Positions 8,048 to 15,353 are shown, numbered from the stretch's first letter. The stretch: 64,000 nucleotides of DNA from an uncultured bacterium (GCA_946560065.1 CAMNUE010000008.1:24906-88905); one strand, 5' to 3'. Made by a program: numbers and translations. The notes: generated by a model from the sequence alone, not told the origin.

Positions 8048-8480
8048 TATCCAATCTTCCCATGTTTTCTTTCAATTCTAAAAATTCGACATTACTATTT
8101 TTGTTAAAAACATTTAAGTTCACTATAGATACAATAATTAGAATAGAGTTTGCTCCGAATAAGAATCCTCTAAGACAACTATTATTAATAAAAATATTTA
8201 CAATAGATAAAATAAGTAACACACAAGATGCTGACATTATCGTAATTCCTAATATTTTTGTTAAATTATATTTTCTGTGTTTTCTTGCATATTCATATAA
8301 TTCTTCATAGGTATTAGTCTCACTTGTCAAAATAGCTTTATTATCTTTACTAAAATACACCCTTGAATCTATATAATTTCTATATAGACTCCATTCTACG
8401 TTTCCTTTTTCATTAAGTTCAATGCATAAATGATAGTCATTTCCTAACATATTTCTTATTTTGCTATATTCTTCTTTCAT
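8034..8480 (-). CDS. Two-helix membrane protein of the prophage
   Basis: A 148-residue protein. The soluble N-terminal part (about residues 1-75) is followed by two transmembrane helices at about 78-98 and 105-125 and a short charged tail. The hairpin topology places both ends in the cytoplasm. It overlaps the gene below by 14 bases. No family recognised; its role is unknown. Confidence 0.65.
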   Translation of the reverse strand: MKEEYSKIRNMLGNDYHLCIELNEKGNVEWSLYRNYIDSRVYFSKDNKAILTSETNTYEELYEYARKHRKYNLTKILGITIMSASCVLLILSIVNIFINNSCLRGFLFGANSILIIVSIVNLNVFNKNSNVEFLELKENMGRLDNENI

Positions 8481-8491
8481 TCTTTCACCCC

Positions 8492-8902
8492 CTAATCAAA
8501 TGGTAATTCATCTGGATCTATCGCTATTTGTTGTCCAAAATCAGCAAATGGGTTATTATCATTTTCTTGTTTTGAATTACTGTCCTTTTTTGAGTCTAGA
8601 AATTCTAAACTATTTGCAATAACTTCTGTAATATACCTTCTATTACCATTATCATCTTCATAATTTCTTGTTTGAATTGTTCCTTCAATTGCAACTTTAC
8701 TTCCTTTAAATAAATAGTCTTTTACATTCTCTGCTTGTTTTCTCCATACAACTATATTTATAAAATCTGCTTCTCTCTCTCCGTTGCTGTTAGTATGATT
8801 TCTATTTACTGCTAGTGTAAATGTTGCTACTGCAATATTACTTTCTGTATATCTTAGTTCTGGATTTTTTGTTAAACGCCCTATTAATAATGCCTTATTC
8901 AT
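8492..8902 (-). CDS. ssb: Single-stranded DNA-binding protein
   Basis: A 136-residue SSB that coats single-stranded DNA during phage replication and recruits partners through its tail. The OB fold is clear (MNKALLIGRL, then FTLAVNR, DFINIVVW and a GSKVAIEGTIQTR strand), followed by an acidic linker and the tip DELPFD, a variant of the usual DDDIPF. I start at the ATG at 8902 because GGAG lies about 8 bases upstream; a longer frame from 8932 lacks a site. The prophage encodes a second, tail-less SSB at 11535-11876. Confidence 0.93.
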   Translation of the reverse strand: MNKALLIGRLTKNPELRYTESNIAVATFTLAVNRNHTNSNGEREADFINIVVWRKQAENVKDYLFKGSKVAIEGTIQTRNYEDDNGNRRYITEVIANSLEFLDSKKDSNSKQENDNNPFADFGQQIAIDPDELPFD

Positions 8903-9224
8903 CTGCATCTTCTCCAAAAATAGAATTGACAATATTCTCTATTCTACTTTTTTTATCATTTTCATTAAATTTTATAGCACTTGAAATTATTGATTCTATT
9001 TCCTTTCGAGTGGCAAATTCTTTAAGTCTTACTATCATCATTCCTAGCGATTTAAGTAAATCTTCTTTGCTCCCTACAAGAGCAGCTGTTTCACCTGTAA
9101 TTAACACAAATGACTTCATAGTCTTTTTTTCTTCTTTCTTTACTACTCTTTTAAAACATTCTTTTACTGTTGCTTGAACATCTTCCAAACTATCAAATCT
9201 TTCTTCTTTACTAATATCTTTCAT
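8895..9224 (-). CDS. Hypothetical prophage protein
   Basis: A 109-residue soluble protein with a mixed charged N-terminus and a C-terminal acidic end (GEDADE). It lies between the YkgJ-like gene and SSB and overlaps the SSB start by 8 bases. I prefer the ATG at 9224, which is 7 bases after a GAGGAG site, over the ATG at 9230, which is too close. Not recognised. Confidence 0.65.
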   Translation of the reverse strand: MKDISKEERFDSLEDVQATVKECFKRVVKKEEKKTMKSFVLITGETAALVGSKEDLLKSLGMMIVRLKEFATRKEIESIISSAIKFNENDKKSRIENIVNSIFGEDADE

Positions 9225-9226
9225 AT

Positions 9227-9655
9227 TCATTCTCCTCTTCTATGTACTTTTAATCCTAAACTTTTAGCTATTTTTAATTTTGATTTATCATTATAAAATA
9301 CTTCACTCATACTTCTACTTTTTCTATTAAGACTTAACTCATCTCTTCTTTTAAATGCCTCTTCTGGATTAGTATCACATTTAAACACTTTACAAATTTG
9401 AGGTCTTACTTTATATATCTCACATATCCTTTTTTCATCATTTCTAAATGGACATCTAAAATTATTTTTTTCTTTATTGTGTCTCTTTACTTTATGTGTT
9501 CTTATATATTTTTCTATCTCTTCTATTTCTTTACTATCAAGTGGAAGAAATTCAGAACAACATTCTCCACACCTTGAACAATTTCCCATAATAGTATAGT
9601 TAGTCAATGTTGGCTCTTGATAATTTTTTAAGAAGGTTTTTGCATTAGAAATCAT
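9227..9655 (-). CDS. YkgJ-family cysteine cluster protein
   Basis: A 142-residue protein of the YkgJ/UPF0153 type, thought to bind zinc or iron. It carries CSRCGECC (about residues 25-32), then FRCPF, ICEIY, QICKVFKC, matching the spaced cysteines of the family. Phages of Firmicutes often carry such a gene among replication genes; its function there is not known. It overlaps the ERF gene by 11 bases. Confidence 0.82.
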   Translation of the reverse strand: MISNAKTFLKNYQEPTLTNYTIMGNCSRCGECCSEFLPLDSKEIEEIEKYIRTHKVKRHNKEKNNFRCPFRNDEKRICEIYKVRPQICKVFKCDTNPEEAFKRRDELSLNRKSRSMSEVFYNDKSKLKIAKSLGLKVHRRGE

Positions 9656-10562
9656 ATGGTGTCATTTCCTTTTCTACTTCTGGAATATATTTTTTTAGCG
9701 TTTTAATTGCATCTTGTATTTGTTCTGATGACATCTCTGTATCACTTTTTACTCCATAAGTTTCTAATATTTTTTCATGACTTGAATTAGTTTTTAATTC
9801 TAAATCTTTCATTTCTTTTAGAAGGTCTAATCTATCTACTTTTTTTTCATTAGACTGTTCTATTATTTCTATACATTTCTTTAATGTTGGATTAGCCTTC
9901 TTATTAGTTACTAACCAATCTATATAATCCTCATCTTCCACCATTACATCTTTTAATTTTTTTCCTTTACACTTTCCACCTGGAAATATATAATTTTCTG
10001 CTTCTTGTAATGAAATTGTCGATTCTTGGTTATCATTATCAGTTAACTTTGACATTGATGGATCATCTGCATCTTTAACATCATCTAATGCTAACAATCC
10101 ATTTAATGCATACTTCCTAGCATAACTACTTGCTGTTCCTGTTATTTGGCTAGAATCCATTCCTTTTTTATTTTCTTCTTCTCTTGCGTATGCATAATTA
10201 CTGATAGAATTACTTGTTTCTACGTCTACTATCTTAGCTTCAGATTTTATATAAAATCTTTGAGCATTTATTATGTTTTTTTTAGTCATTATTCTTTTTA
10301 GTTCTTCGTTAAAATACTCTTCTTCTACTATTACTGGTTCATTATTTCCAAATACACATATTTCATCACTAAGCAATATTAATACTCCATATTTGCTTAA
10401 AATTGGCTTTATAGCTTCTAATATATCTTCACAACTTCTAAAGTTATAATTTCCAAAGCTATTATGCTGTTTCTTAGGGACTTTAATCTCGCTTTGAATT
10501 AAAGACAATTTTTCTTCTATTGATAGTTTGAATATTTCTTTTTTTTCTTCTTTCTTCTCCAT
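9645..10562 (-). CDS. ERF-family single-strand annealing recombinase with ExoX-like C-terminal domain
   Basis: A 305-residue recombinase that anneals single-stranded DNA for phage recombination. The N-terminal ERF domain spans about residues 10-165 (NYNFRSCEDILEAIKPIL; later SYARKYALNGLLALDD). A second small domain at about 190-235 has the FPGGKCKGKKLKDV and DYIDWLV pattern of the ExoX-like C-terminal module, and a helical tail follows. Its neighbours Gp157, SSB and the helicase form a standard recombination module. Confidence 0.9.
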   Translation of the reverse strand: MEKKEEKKEIFKLSIEEKLSLIQSEIKVPKKQHNSFGNYNFRSCEDILEAIKPILSKYGVLILLSDEICVFGNNEPVIVEEEYFNEELKRIMTKKNIINAQRFYIKSEAKIVDVETSNSISNYAYAREEENKKGMDSSQITGTASSYARKYALNGLLALDDVKDADDPSMSKLTDNDNQESTISLQEAENYIFPGGKCKGKKLKDVMVEDEDYIDWLVTNKKANPTLKKCIEIIEQSNEKKVDRLDLLKEMKDLELKTNSSHEKILETYGVKSDTEMSSEQIQDAIKTLKKYIPEVEKEMTPYDF

Positions 10563-10563
10563 A

Positions 10564-11088
10564 TTATTTCACCTGTAGATTTCTTTTTTCTGTTAATTGC
10601 ACCCCAGAAATTTTAATACCTTTCTTCAAATCTTCTGTCATACCTTTTTTAGAAAACTCTACTTTTGTAGTTGTGTATTTATCTTTTATTTCTTTATGTA
10701 ATTTTATATATTCATTTAGCTTTTCTTCATCGTAAATTTCTACTATAGTTGATTTTCTATAAGAAGCTACTCCATTCATAACTTCTTTTTTGTCAATATT
10801 ATTAGTAGTCATAAATGAATCTAAATAATTTTTCAACTTTTCAGATTTTTTCTTTTTTTCTTCTGCTCTAGTTTTATAATCATCACTAACTTCTTTATAC
10901 ATTTTTTGTTCTAGTTCAAGATTTTTAATGTAACCAATTATATTATTAATTTTTGATTCTATTGATGTTTCTAATTTTTCCAAATCTTCTGTCGTAAACA
11001 ATACTTCACCTGTCTCATAATCAAATGATAATCCTTGTTCTAAAATATCTTTTACAGCCTTATCTAACTTATATAAACTTATTTCCAT
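10564..11088 (-). CDS. Siphovirus Gp157-family protein
   Basis: A 174-residue Gp157-like protein. Family members come from siphoviruses and are linked to phage resistance or recombination modules. Visible features are MEISLYKLDKAVKDIL, a central coiled coil (about residues 40-95) and the conserved end with KKGMTEDLKKG and ISGVQL. I start at 11088 because a perfect AGGAGG lies nine bases upstream; the longer frame from 11112 runs through that site. It is one base from the ERF gene, so the two are coupled. Confidence 0.88.
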   Translation of the reverse strand: MEISLYKLDKAVKDILEQGLSFDYETGEVLFTTEDLEKLETSIESKINNIIGYIKNLELEQKMYKEVSDDYKTRAEEKKKKSEKLKNYLDSFMTTNNIDKKEVMNGVASYRKSTIVEIYDEEKLNEYIKLHKEIKDKYTTTKVEFSKKGMTEDLKKGIKISGVQLTEKRNLQVK

Positions 11089-11129
11089 TTTAATAATCCT
11101 CCTAGCTTTCATTTAATTTATTTTATTTA

Positions 11130-11525
11130 TTAGCAATACCCTACTAAGTTCATCGCCATATCAATTTTAAATTTATCTTTTTCATTCCTATACGGTACTC
11201 CTTTATATGTATTTAAGAGATACATATAACCATCTTCTAGAATATCTGATGGCTTTATATCTTCTAGTACTATTGCTTTACTTGTTCTTGTATAAATTAA
11301 TTTAATTTGTCCATATACCATTTTGAATCTTTCATCTGTAGGTAATTCTATTTCATATTTACCAACCTTGTCTGAATAATTATGTTTATTCATTATTTCA
11401 AAAATTAGATATTTATAAGCCCTTGGACAATATTTTTTCAATCCTCTATACTTTTTTATAAAATCATTTTCATCAACAAACATTATCCTCTCAGTTGATT
11501 TTAGATATCCATTAGTTAAACTCAT
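11130..11525 (-). CDS. Hypothetical prophage protein
   Basis: A 131-residue soluble basic protein, alpha/beta in character, with no motif I recognise. The ATG at 11525 follows an AGGTGG site by five bases and is preferred over a GTG at 11534. It lies between Gp157 and the second SSB, so a replication or recombination accessory role is possible but not shown. Confidence 0.65.
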   Translation of the reverse strand: MSLTNGYLKSTERIMFVDENDFIKKYRGLKKYCPRAYKYLIFEIMNKHNYSDKVGKYEIELPTDERFKMVYGQIKLIYTRTSKAIVLEDIKPSDILEDGYMYLLNTYKGVPYRNEKDKFKIDMAMNLVGYC

Positions 11526-11534
11526 AGATACCAC

Positions 11535-11876
11535 CTATACTTCCATATCTTTTTTCTTTGAATTGCTAGATAAGAATGTTACTTTTTCTGCTATGATTTC
11601 CATTACATAATTTGTCTTATTTTTATTCACTATCTCTCTTGATTGTACTCTTCCCTTAATTCCTATAATGTCTCCTGTTTCACAATATTCACAAGTATTC
11701 TTTGCAATGTTGTCATATAAAACGCAATCTACAAAATCATCATCATAATTTCCTTCACTATTTTCAAAACTTCTAGGAACAGCTAAAGATATTATTGATT
11801 TTGTTGAACCATTTTTTAGTTTTTTAGTTTTTATATCATTAGTAATTCTACCTACTATAACAACTTGATTAATCAA
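11535..11876 (-). CDS. Second single-stranded DNA-binding protein, tail-less
   Basis: A 113-residue SSB-type OB-fold protein (MINQVVIVGRITNDI, then SIISLAVPR, DDFVDCVLYDN, GDIIGIKGRVQSR). It follows the SSB pattern strand by strand but ends in KKKDMEV with no acidic DDxxPF tip. It could bind DNA without recruiting host partners, or act as a mixed subunit with the other SSB at 8492-8902. Two SSBs in one early operon are unusual. Confidence 0.85.
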   Translation of the reverse strand: MINQVVIVGRITNDIKTKKLKNGSTKSIISLAVPRSFENSEGNYDDDFVDCVLYDNIAKNTCEYCETGDIIGIKGRVQSREIVNKNKTNYVMEIIAEKVTFLSSNSKKKDMEV

Positions 11877-11877
11877 T

Positions 11878-12177
11878 TTAATCTTCCTCCTCGACTAATT
11901 TTGTCATTTCTTCCATGCTTTTTATTACTGACTTTGCAACTTTCAAAATATCTTTTTTATTTTTTAATATTTGTTTTAATTTAAAAAGTTCCAATTTTAG
12001 CATTACCTCTGTTTCGATTCTAGCCATTTGAAAATCAAAACCTGGAATATTTAAATTTTTTCTTTCTATTTTTTCTAAAACTTCATCAATTGTTTCCTCT
12101 CCTTCACAATATTTTTCACTTATTGTCATAAGTGCCATAACTTTCCCCATTGCTTCTATTTCTAATAAATCTTTCAT
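11878..12177 (-). CDS. Hypothetical helical prophage protein
   Basis: A 99-residue helical, acidic protein (MKDLLEIEAMGKVMALM start). I use the ATG at 12177, with AAGGAG about 10 bases upstream; the longer frame from 12225 begins inside the preceding gene with a run of Lys/Arg and lacks a site. Not recognised. Confidence 0.65.
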   Translation of the reverse strand: MKDLLEIEAMGKVMALMTISEKYCEGEETIDEVLEKIERKNLNIPGFDFQMARIETEVMLKLELFKLKQILKNKKDILKVAKSVIKSMEEMTKLVEEED

Positions 12178-12178
12178 A

Positions 12179-12403
12179 TTATTTTTTCTCCTTTTCTTTT
12201 TTTGTCGCTTTCTTATATTTTTCAATTTGTTGTTCTTTTAAATCTAGTAACTCCAAATCTCTTTTTCTTAATTCATCCTGTAGTCTTATTACTTTGTCTT
12301 GTAAATCAATCATCTTTTCATTTTGTCTATTTTTATCTTCTAAAAGTGATTGATATTTTAATTCTTGTGTATTTTTCTTTTTTCTATTTTTTTGATTAAA
12401 CAT
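12179..12403 (-). CDS. Small coiled-coil protein
   Basis: A 74-residue protein made almost wholly of charged heptads (KMIDLQDKVIRLQDELRKRD region), a clear coiled coil with Lys-rich ends. Its stop is one base above the ATG of the gene below. Probably an oligomerising accessory protein; function unknown. Confidence 0.65.
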   Translation of the reverse strand: MFNQKNRKKKNTQELKYQSLLEDKNRQNEKMIDLQDKVIRLQDELRKRDLELLDLKEQQIEKYKKATKKEKEKK

Positions 12404-12411
12404 ATTGCACC

Positions 12412-12612
12412 CTATTTCTTTAATTTACTTAAGTCTGTTAATACACTTAATGATGTATTTTCTACTTCTCCTTTAGCAATTTCTACAAGCAATTTCATAC
12501 CCCATATACCAGTATCATCCCTATAAGCATTTATTTCACTATCCCATACAGGATAATCAAATATTCCATCTCCATAATCGACTTCTAGTGGTCTATGCTC
12601 TGTAAGTGCCAT
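12412..12612 (-). CDS. Hypothetical acidic prophage protein
   Basis: A 66-residue protein from the ATG at 12612 (MALTEHRPLEVDYGDGIF), acidic and aromatic-rich, with no known motif. A longer frame to 12654 would overlap the replication protein by 62 bases; the shorter start overlaps it by 20. The start is uncertain since the ribosome site is weak in both cases. Confidence 0.55.
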   Translation of the reverse strand: MALTEHRPLEVDYGDGIFDYPVWDSEINAYRDDTGIWGMKLLVEIAKGEVENTSLSVLTDLSKLKK

Positions 12613-13360
12613 TAATAATTGCTTCAAGTTCTCTTCTTTCTTCTTCACTTTCATCCTCTTCTTCTATCTTTTTGTCAAACCAAATAGGAACTTCCTTTTC
12701 TCTTTTGACGCTTTGTTTCTTTATTACCTTTTGATTAAGATATTTTTCAAATTTTGTTCCAAATAAAGTTTCTGGACATAGATACTTTTCAAACTCAGTA
12801 GATTCCCATTCAATGTACTTTTTATCTATTACAGTTTTAAAATCATCAAGACCATACCCTTCATTTAATCTTGCATTAATATGTTGTCTTGTAGTCTTTG
12901 TACTTGTTCTATACTTTGAACCAGTCTTTGTATTCAGATAAGAAATTACTTTTTCAACTATCTCGGCTAGTAAACCAGTGTCGTCGGTAGTTGTTTCTTC
13001 TTCCTCTTCTTCCCCCATACCCCTATTATTACTATCTTCTTTTACATTATCATTAACATAAACATAGACATCTTGATGTGTTTCTGTTTTGTTTTCTTTT
13101 TGATTTTCATTTGATTCTTTTTTGATTTTATTTTGATTTTCGTTTGATTTGGTAGAAGAACCACATACACCTCTTTTTTTACTTTTATCTAAAGGTCTTT
13201 TTAAATTTCTAAAGACCTTCATTTGATTGCTATTAAGATTAGGTTCTTCATCAAAAAACATATAATTACATATTGCAAATATTAACTCACTTTGTTCTTT
13301 TCTATTTGGTAATAAACTTATTAAATCAATATAATCTCTATATATAGTGAAACTATTCAT
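12593..13360 (-). CDS. Phage replication initiator-like protein (DUF6291 plus conserved phage C-terminal domain)
   Basis: A 255-residue protein. The N-terminal DUF6291-like domain (FTIYRDYIDLISLLP, about residues 4-65) is followed by a low-complexity Asn/Glu/Lys linker and the conserved phage C-terminal domain (about 145-215, YLNTKTGSKYRTSTKTTR and a FEKYLCPETLFG segment). That domain is typical of DnaD-like replisome organisers which open phage origins and load helicase. The ATG at 13360 follows a perfect GGAGG site. It is the first large gene of the replication segment. Confidence 0.88.
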   Translation of the reverse strand: MNSFTIYRDYIDLISLLPNRKEQSELIFAICNYMFFDEEPNLNSNQMKVFRNLKRPLDKSKKRGVCGSSTKSNENQNKIKKESNENQKENKTETHQDVYVYVNDNVKEDSNNRGMGEEEEEETTTDDTGLLAEIVEKVISYLNTKTGSKYRTSTKTTRQHINARLNEGYGLDDFKTVIDKKYIEWESTEFEKYLCPETLFGTKFEKYLNQKVIKKQSVKREKEVPIWFDKKIEEEDESEEERRELEAIINGTYRA

Positions 13361-13435
13361 TATTACCTCCATTTGATTTTTTTCTACTTTTTTGATACAA
13401 TTAAAAAGTAAAAAATGTTTATATGTTTTTTATTT

Positions 13436-13478
13436 GGATATGCTACATCACACGTTTTCAAGGGCATATCCTTTTTTT
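13436..13478. promoter_or_regulatory. Hairpin between early prophage genes
   Basis: GGATATGC (13436-13443) pairs with GCATATCC (13464-13471) around a 20-base loop and is followed by seven T on the plus strand. On the minus strand, the direction of the surrounding genes, the hairpin is preceded by the matching A run and would act as a leader structure or weak pause. It could stop plus-strand transcription entering the early operon. The structure is seen; its function is inference. Confidence 0.5.
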
Positions 13479-13491
13479 AATGTTTTCATTT

Positions 13492-13764
13492 CTAAAATCC
13501 ACACTCCCTTTTTACTATGCTCGTAAGTGCGAGCTTTGTTTGACCTGGTGGAACATATTTTTTTTCTTTTTTCATAATTTCTATCATGTGTTCAATCATC
13601 TTTAATGCTGAATTATATTTCAAATCTGGCAATAAAATTTGCAAATCATAAGCTGATAAATAGAGTTGACTTAGTATTTCTTCTTTAGTCTTGCTGGACT
13701 TTTCTTCTTTCACTTCTATACACTTCCTTTCTCCTCCGAATAATGGAACAATTTCTTTATTCAT
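13492..13764 (-). CDS. Small hypothetical DNA-binding-like prophage protein
   Basis: A 90-residue protein. Residues about 30-90 (SAYDLQILLPDLKYNSALK then a helical segment and a basic TKLALTSIVKRECGF end) look like a small helix-turn-helix of the kind seen in DUF3173 and phage excisionase-like proteins. It lies just below the Cro-like gene, with an operator palindrome directly before its ATG and no clear Shine-Dalgarno. A regulatory or excision role is inference. Confidence 0.6.
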   Translation of the reverse strand: MNKEIVPLFGGERKCIEVKEEKSSKTKEEILSQLYLSAYDLQILLPDLKYNSALKMIEHMIEIMKKEKKYVPPGQTKLALTSIVKRECGF

Positions 13765-13770
13765 TTTTTT

Positions 13771-13786
13771 GTTTAGTTTTCTAAAC
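13771..13786. promoter_or_regulatory. Repressor operator O3 (perfect palindrome)
   Basis: GTTTAG-TTTT-CTAAAC, identical to the site at 14039-14054. It contains the TAG stop of the Cro-like gene and lies six bases before the ATG of the next gene. Three copies within 350 bases around the repressor promoters identify it as a CI/Cro operator by inference. Confidence 0.7.
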
Positions 13787-14023
13787 CTTTACTGTAAAAA
13801 AATAAGTACCAATTTCACTTACAGGAATATGTAACAAGCTACATATTCTATAAATATCTTGCGAGTTAAAAGATAAGTTATTATTTAGTCTTTGATTTAA
13901 TGAACTTCTTGACATAGGAATTTCACTTGCCAAATTATCTTGTGTATCATAGCATTCTTTTATTAAACCTTCGAGCTTACTAAAATCAAATAATACTTTT
14001 TCTTTTAGTTCTTCCGTTTCCAT
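13781..14023 (-). CDS. Cro-like phage regulator, DUF739 family
   Basis: An 80-residue helix-turn-helix protein, first gene of the leftward early operon. FDFSKLEGLIKECYDTQDNL, the SRSSLNQRLNNN recognition helix (about residues 38-49) and the terminal EIGTYFFTVKV match the DUF739 phage family, which acts like Cro. It is divergently arranged with the CI-like repressor and transcribed from the promoter at 14063-14091. Its stop codon lies inside a third operator. Confidence 0.85.
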   Translation of the reverse strand: METEELKEKVLFDFSKLEGLIKECYDTQDNLASEIPMSRSSLNQRLNNNLSFNSQDIYRICSLLHIPVSEIGTYFFTVKV

Positions 14024-14038
14024 ACTTTCCTCCTTTAA

Positions 14039-14054
14039 GTTTAGTTTTCTAAAC
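14039..14054. promoter_or_regulatory. Repressor operator O1 (perfect palindrome)
   Basis: GTTTAG-TTTT-CTAAAC, positioned just downstream of the predicted start of the leftward early transcript (about 14056). A repressor here would block early transcription. Identical to the site at 13771-13786. Confidence 0.8.
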
Positions 14055-14062
14055 TCAATTTA

Positions 14063-14091
14063 AGTATAGAACATCTAAAAAATAAAATCAA
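14063..14091 (-). promoter_or_regulatory. Early leftward prophage promoter
   Basis: On the minus strand TTGATT (14091-14086), a 17-base spacer and TATACT (14068-14063). This is a near-consensus vegetative promoter driving the Cro-like gene and the whole replication operon. It is flanked by operators at 14039-14054 and 14100-14115. Confidence 0.8.
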
Positions 14092-14099
14092 TACTTTTT

Positions 14100-14115
14100 G
14101 TTTAGTTTTTTAAAC
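14100..14115. promoter_or_regulatory. Repressor operator O2 (one mismatch)
   Basis: GTTTAG-TTTT-TTAAAC differs from the other two operators at one base. It sits upstream of the -35 of the leftward promoter and just before the extended -10 promoter of the repressor gene, a position suited to autoregulation. Confidence 0.75.
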
Positions 14116-14141
14116 TTTTTGTAATTTTTCTTGATAATGTG

Positions 14142-14150
14142 TGGTATAAT
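14142..14150 (+). promoter_or_regulatory. Extended -10 promoter of the repressor gene
   Basis: TGGTATAAT is a full extended -10 element (TGn plus TATAAT) 42 bases before the repressor start. No good -35 is present, as is common for extended -10 promoters and for maintenance promoters of phage repressors. Confidence 0.65.
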
Positions 14151-14191
14151 AAAGTTAAATTTAATCTTCTTAGTTGAAAGGAAGTGTTTTT

Positions 14192-14659
14192 GTGAATAAA
14201 AGTTTTAAAGAAAGATTAAATGAATTAATGAAAGAAACAGGTATTTCTCAAAGTAGCATTGTTCATAAAACAAAAATAAACAAAGGCGCATTAAGTTGTT
14301 ATCTAAAGGGAATGTACAACCCAAAACGTGACAATATAGATAAATTAGCATCATTTTTTAACGTAAACCCTGACTGGTTAGAAGGCAAAGATGTTCCAAA
14401 AAATCCAGATTATCTACATGTTGACTATAATAACAAAGACTCAATTAATAAATATTTTGATATTATTATTTCAATTTCAGTAGAAGAATTAAATAAAGAA
14501 ACGGTAGAATTAATTGCACAAGTTTTAAAAAACAAAAAGATAATAAAAAACACAAATGAATTAACTAAAAAAACAAATACAGAAATATTAGAATATTTAG
14601 ATAACATCAAATCTACTCTAATAGACAAAAAGATTCTGATAGATATAAAAACTGACTAA
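14192..14659 (+). CDS. CI-like XRE-family phage repressor
   Basis: A 155-residue repressor. The N-terminal XRE helix-turn-helix (SFKERLNELMKETGISQSSI ... NKGALSCYLKG, about residues 4-65, ending in NPDWLEG) binds DNA. The C-terminal part is helical and Lys-rich, without the S24 peptidase motif of SOS-cleaved repressors, so induction may not use RecA self-cleavage. I start at the GTG at 14192, nine bases after AAAGGA; a TTG at 14174 lacks a site. Divergent from the Cro-like gene, with three operators nearby. Confidence 0.88.
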   Translation: MNKSFKERLNELMKETGISQSSIVHKTKINKGALSCYLKGMYNPKRDNIDKLASFFNVNPDWLEGKDVPKNPDYLHVDYNNKDSINKYFDIIISISVEELNKETVELIAQVLKNKKIIKNTNELTKKTNTEILEYLDNIKSTLIDKKILIDIKTD

Positions 14660-14680
14660 ATATATGAAAGGAGGAATAAT

Positions 14681-14932
14681 ATGAAATGTCCAAAATGTAA
14701 AAGTGAAAATGTATCTATACAAATAGTTAATGAAAGTCATCTAGTTAATAAACACCATGGAATAATATGGTGGATATGTATTGGTTGGTGGTGGGTTTTT
14801 GTTAAGTGGATAATTCTTACAATACCAGCATTAATATTTGCTATCTTTGTAGGAAAAAGAAAAAAGATAGTTAATGAAACTCACAAAGAAGCTGTATGTC
14901 AATCATGTGGCTATAATTGGAAAACAAAATAA
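14681..14932 (+). CDS. Zinc-ribbon membrane protein
   Basis: An 83-residue protein: CPKC (residues 3-6), a Trp-rich hydrophobic segment (about 28-58) that spans the membrane once or as a hairpin, then CQSCGYNW near the end. The two CxxC pairs form a zinc ribbon split by the membrane segment. An AAAGGAGG site precedes the ATG. In the lysogeny segment between repressor and integrase; superinfection exclusion is a possible but unproven role. Confidence 0.7.
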   Translation: MKCPKCKSENVSIQIVNESHLVNKHHGIIWWICIGWWWVFVKWIILTIPALIFAIFVGKRKKIVNETHKEAVCQSCGYNWKTK

Positions 14933-14956
14933 AGAAGAAATCGAGGATAAATAATT

Positions 14957-15208
14957 ATGAAAAATAAAATTAAAAAAGTGACCATTTTAGATACTTTAGA
15001 TTCTAAAGATTTATTTGATGAAAAAGAAGCAAAAGCAATACTTGGTGATTTAGCTCCTACTTTCATTAAAGGTATAAAAAGTGGTGGAAGTAAAACAAAT
15101 ATAAAAACAATTTTTTTAATAGAATATGAGAATGATTTTCATGAAACAGTAACAGTTGATAATAATTCAATACAATATAAAGAATTATGTAAATATGTTA
15201 AAAAATAA
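14957..15208 (+). CDS. Hypothetical lysogeny-module protein
   Basis: An 83-residue soluble protein, alpha/beta in character (MKNKIKKVTILDTLDSKDLF start), with no motif I recognise. It lies between the zinc-ribbon protein and the integrase on the plus strand and would be made in the lysogen if cotranscribed with the repressor. Confidence 0.65.
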   Translation: MKNKIKKVTILDTLDSKDLFDEKEAKAILGDLAPTFIKGIKSGGSKTNIKTIFLIEYENDFHETVTVDNNSIQYKELCKYVKK

Positions 15209-15301
15209 AAAAAGACTCCGTGCCGCAAACACGAAGTCAACTCTATAATTAGAGTGCATAGAAATTAAATTAGTCCAGCAAGACAATTCTTTTTCTTATG
15301 C
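15207..15301 (-). ncRNA. Candidate prophage small RNA
   Basis: A free-standing transcription unit on the minus strand with no useful ORF. The promoter is at 15308-15336. The RNA (about 95 nt) contains a 6-bp hairpin (15240-15255) and ends in a 9-bp hairpin (15214-15222 with 15230-15238, one G-U pair) followed by seven U. It runs opposite to the integrase and lysogeny genes and ends at the stop of the upstream gene. Promoter and terminator are seen directly; expression and target are unknown. Confidence 0.6.
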
Positions 15302-15307
15302 CCTTTA

Positions 15308-15336
15308 ATTATATCAAACTATAAAAAATATGACAA
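15308..15336 (-). promoter_or_regulatory. Promoter of the candidate small RNA
   Basis: TTGTCA (15336-15331), an exact 17-base spacer, and a perfect TATAAT (15313-15308) on the minus strand. It is one of the best vegetative promoters in the prophage, yet points away from the integrase into an otherwise empty region. Confidence 0.75.
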
Positions 15337-15353
15337 TATAATTGGAGGAAAAA

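Noticed and set aside
13423..13605. Plus-strand 60-codon frame in the early prophage gap
   Set aside because: It covers the hairpin and the antisense of the 90-residue gene, and has no ribosome site; the hairpin explains the region better.
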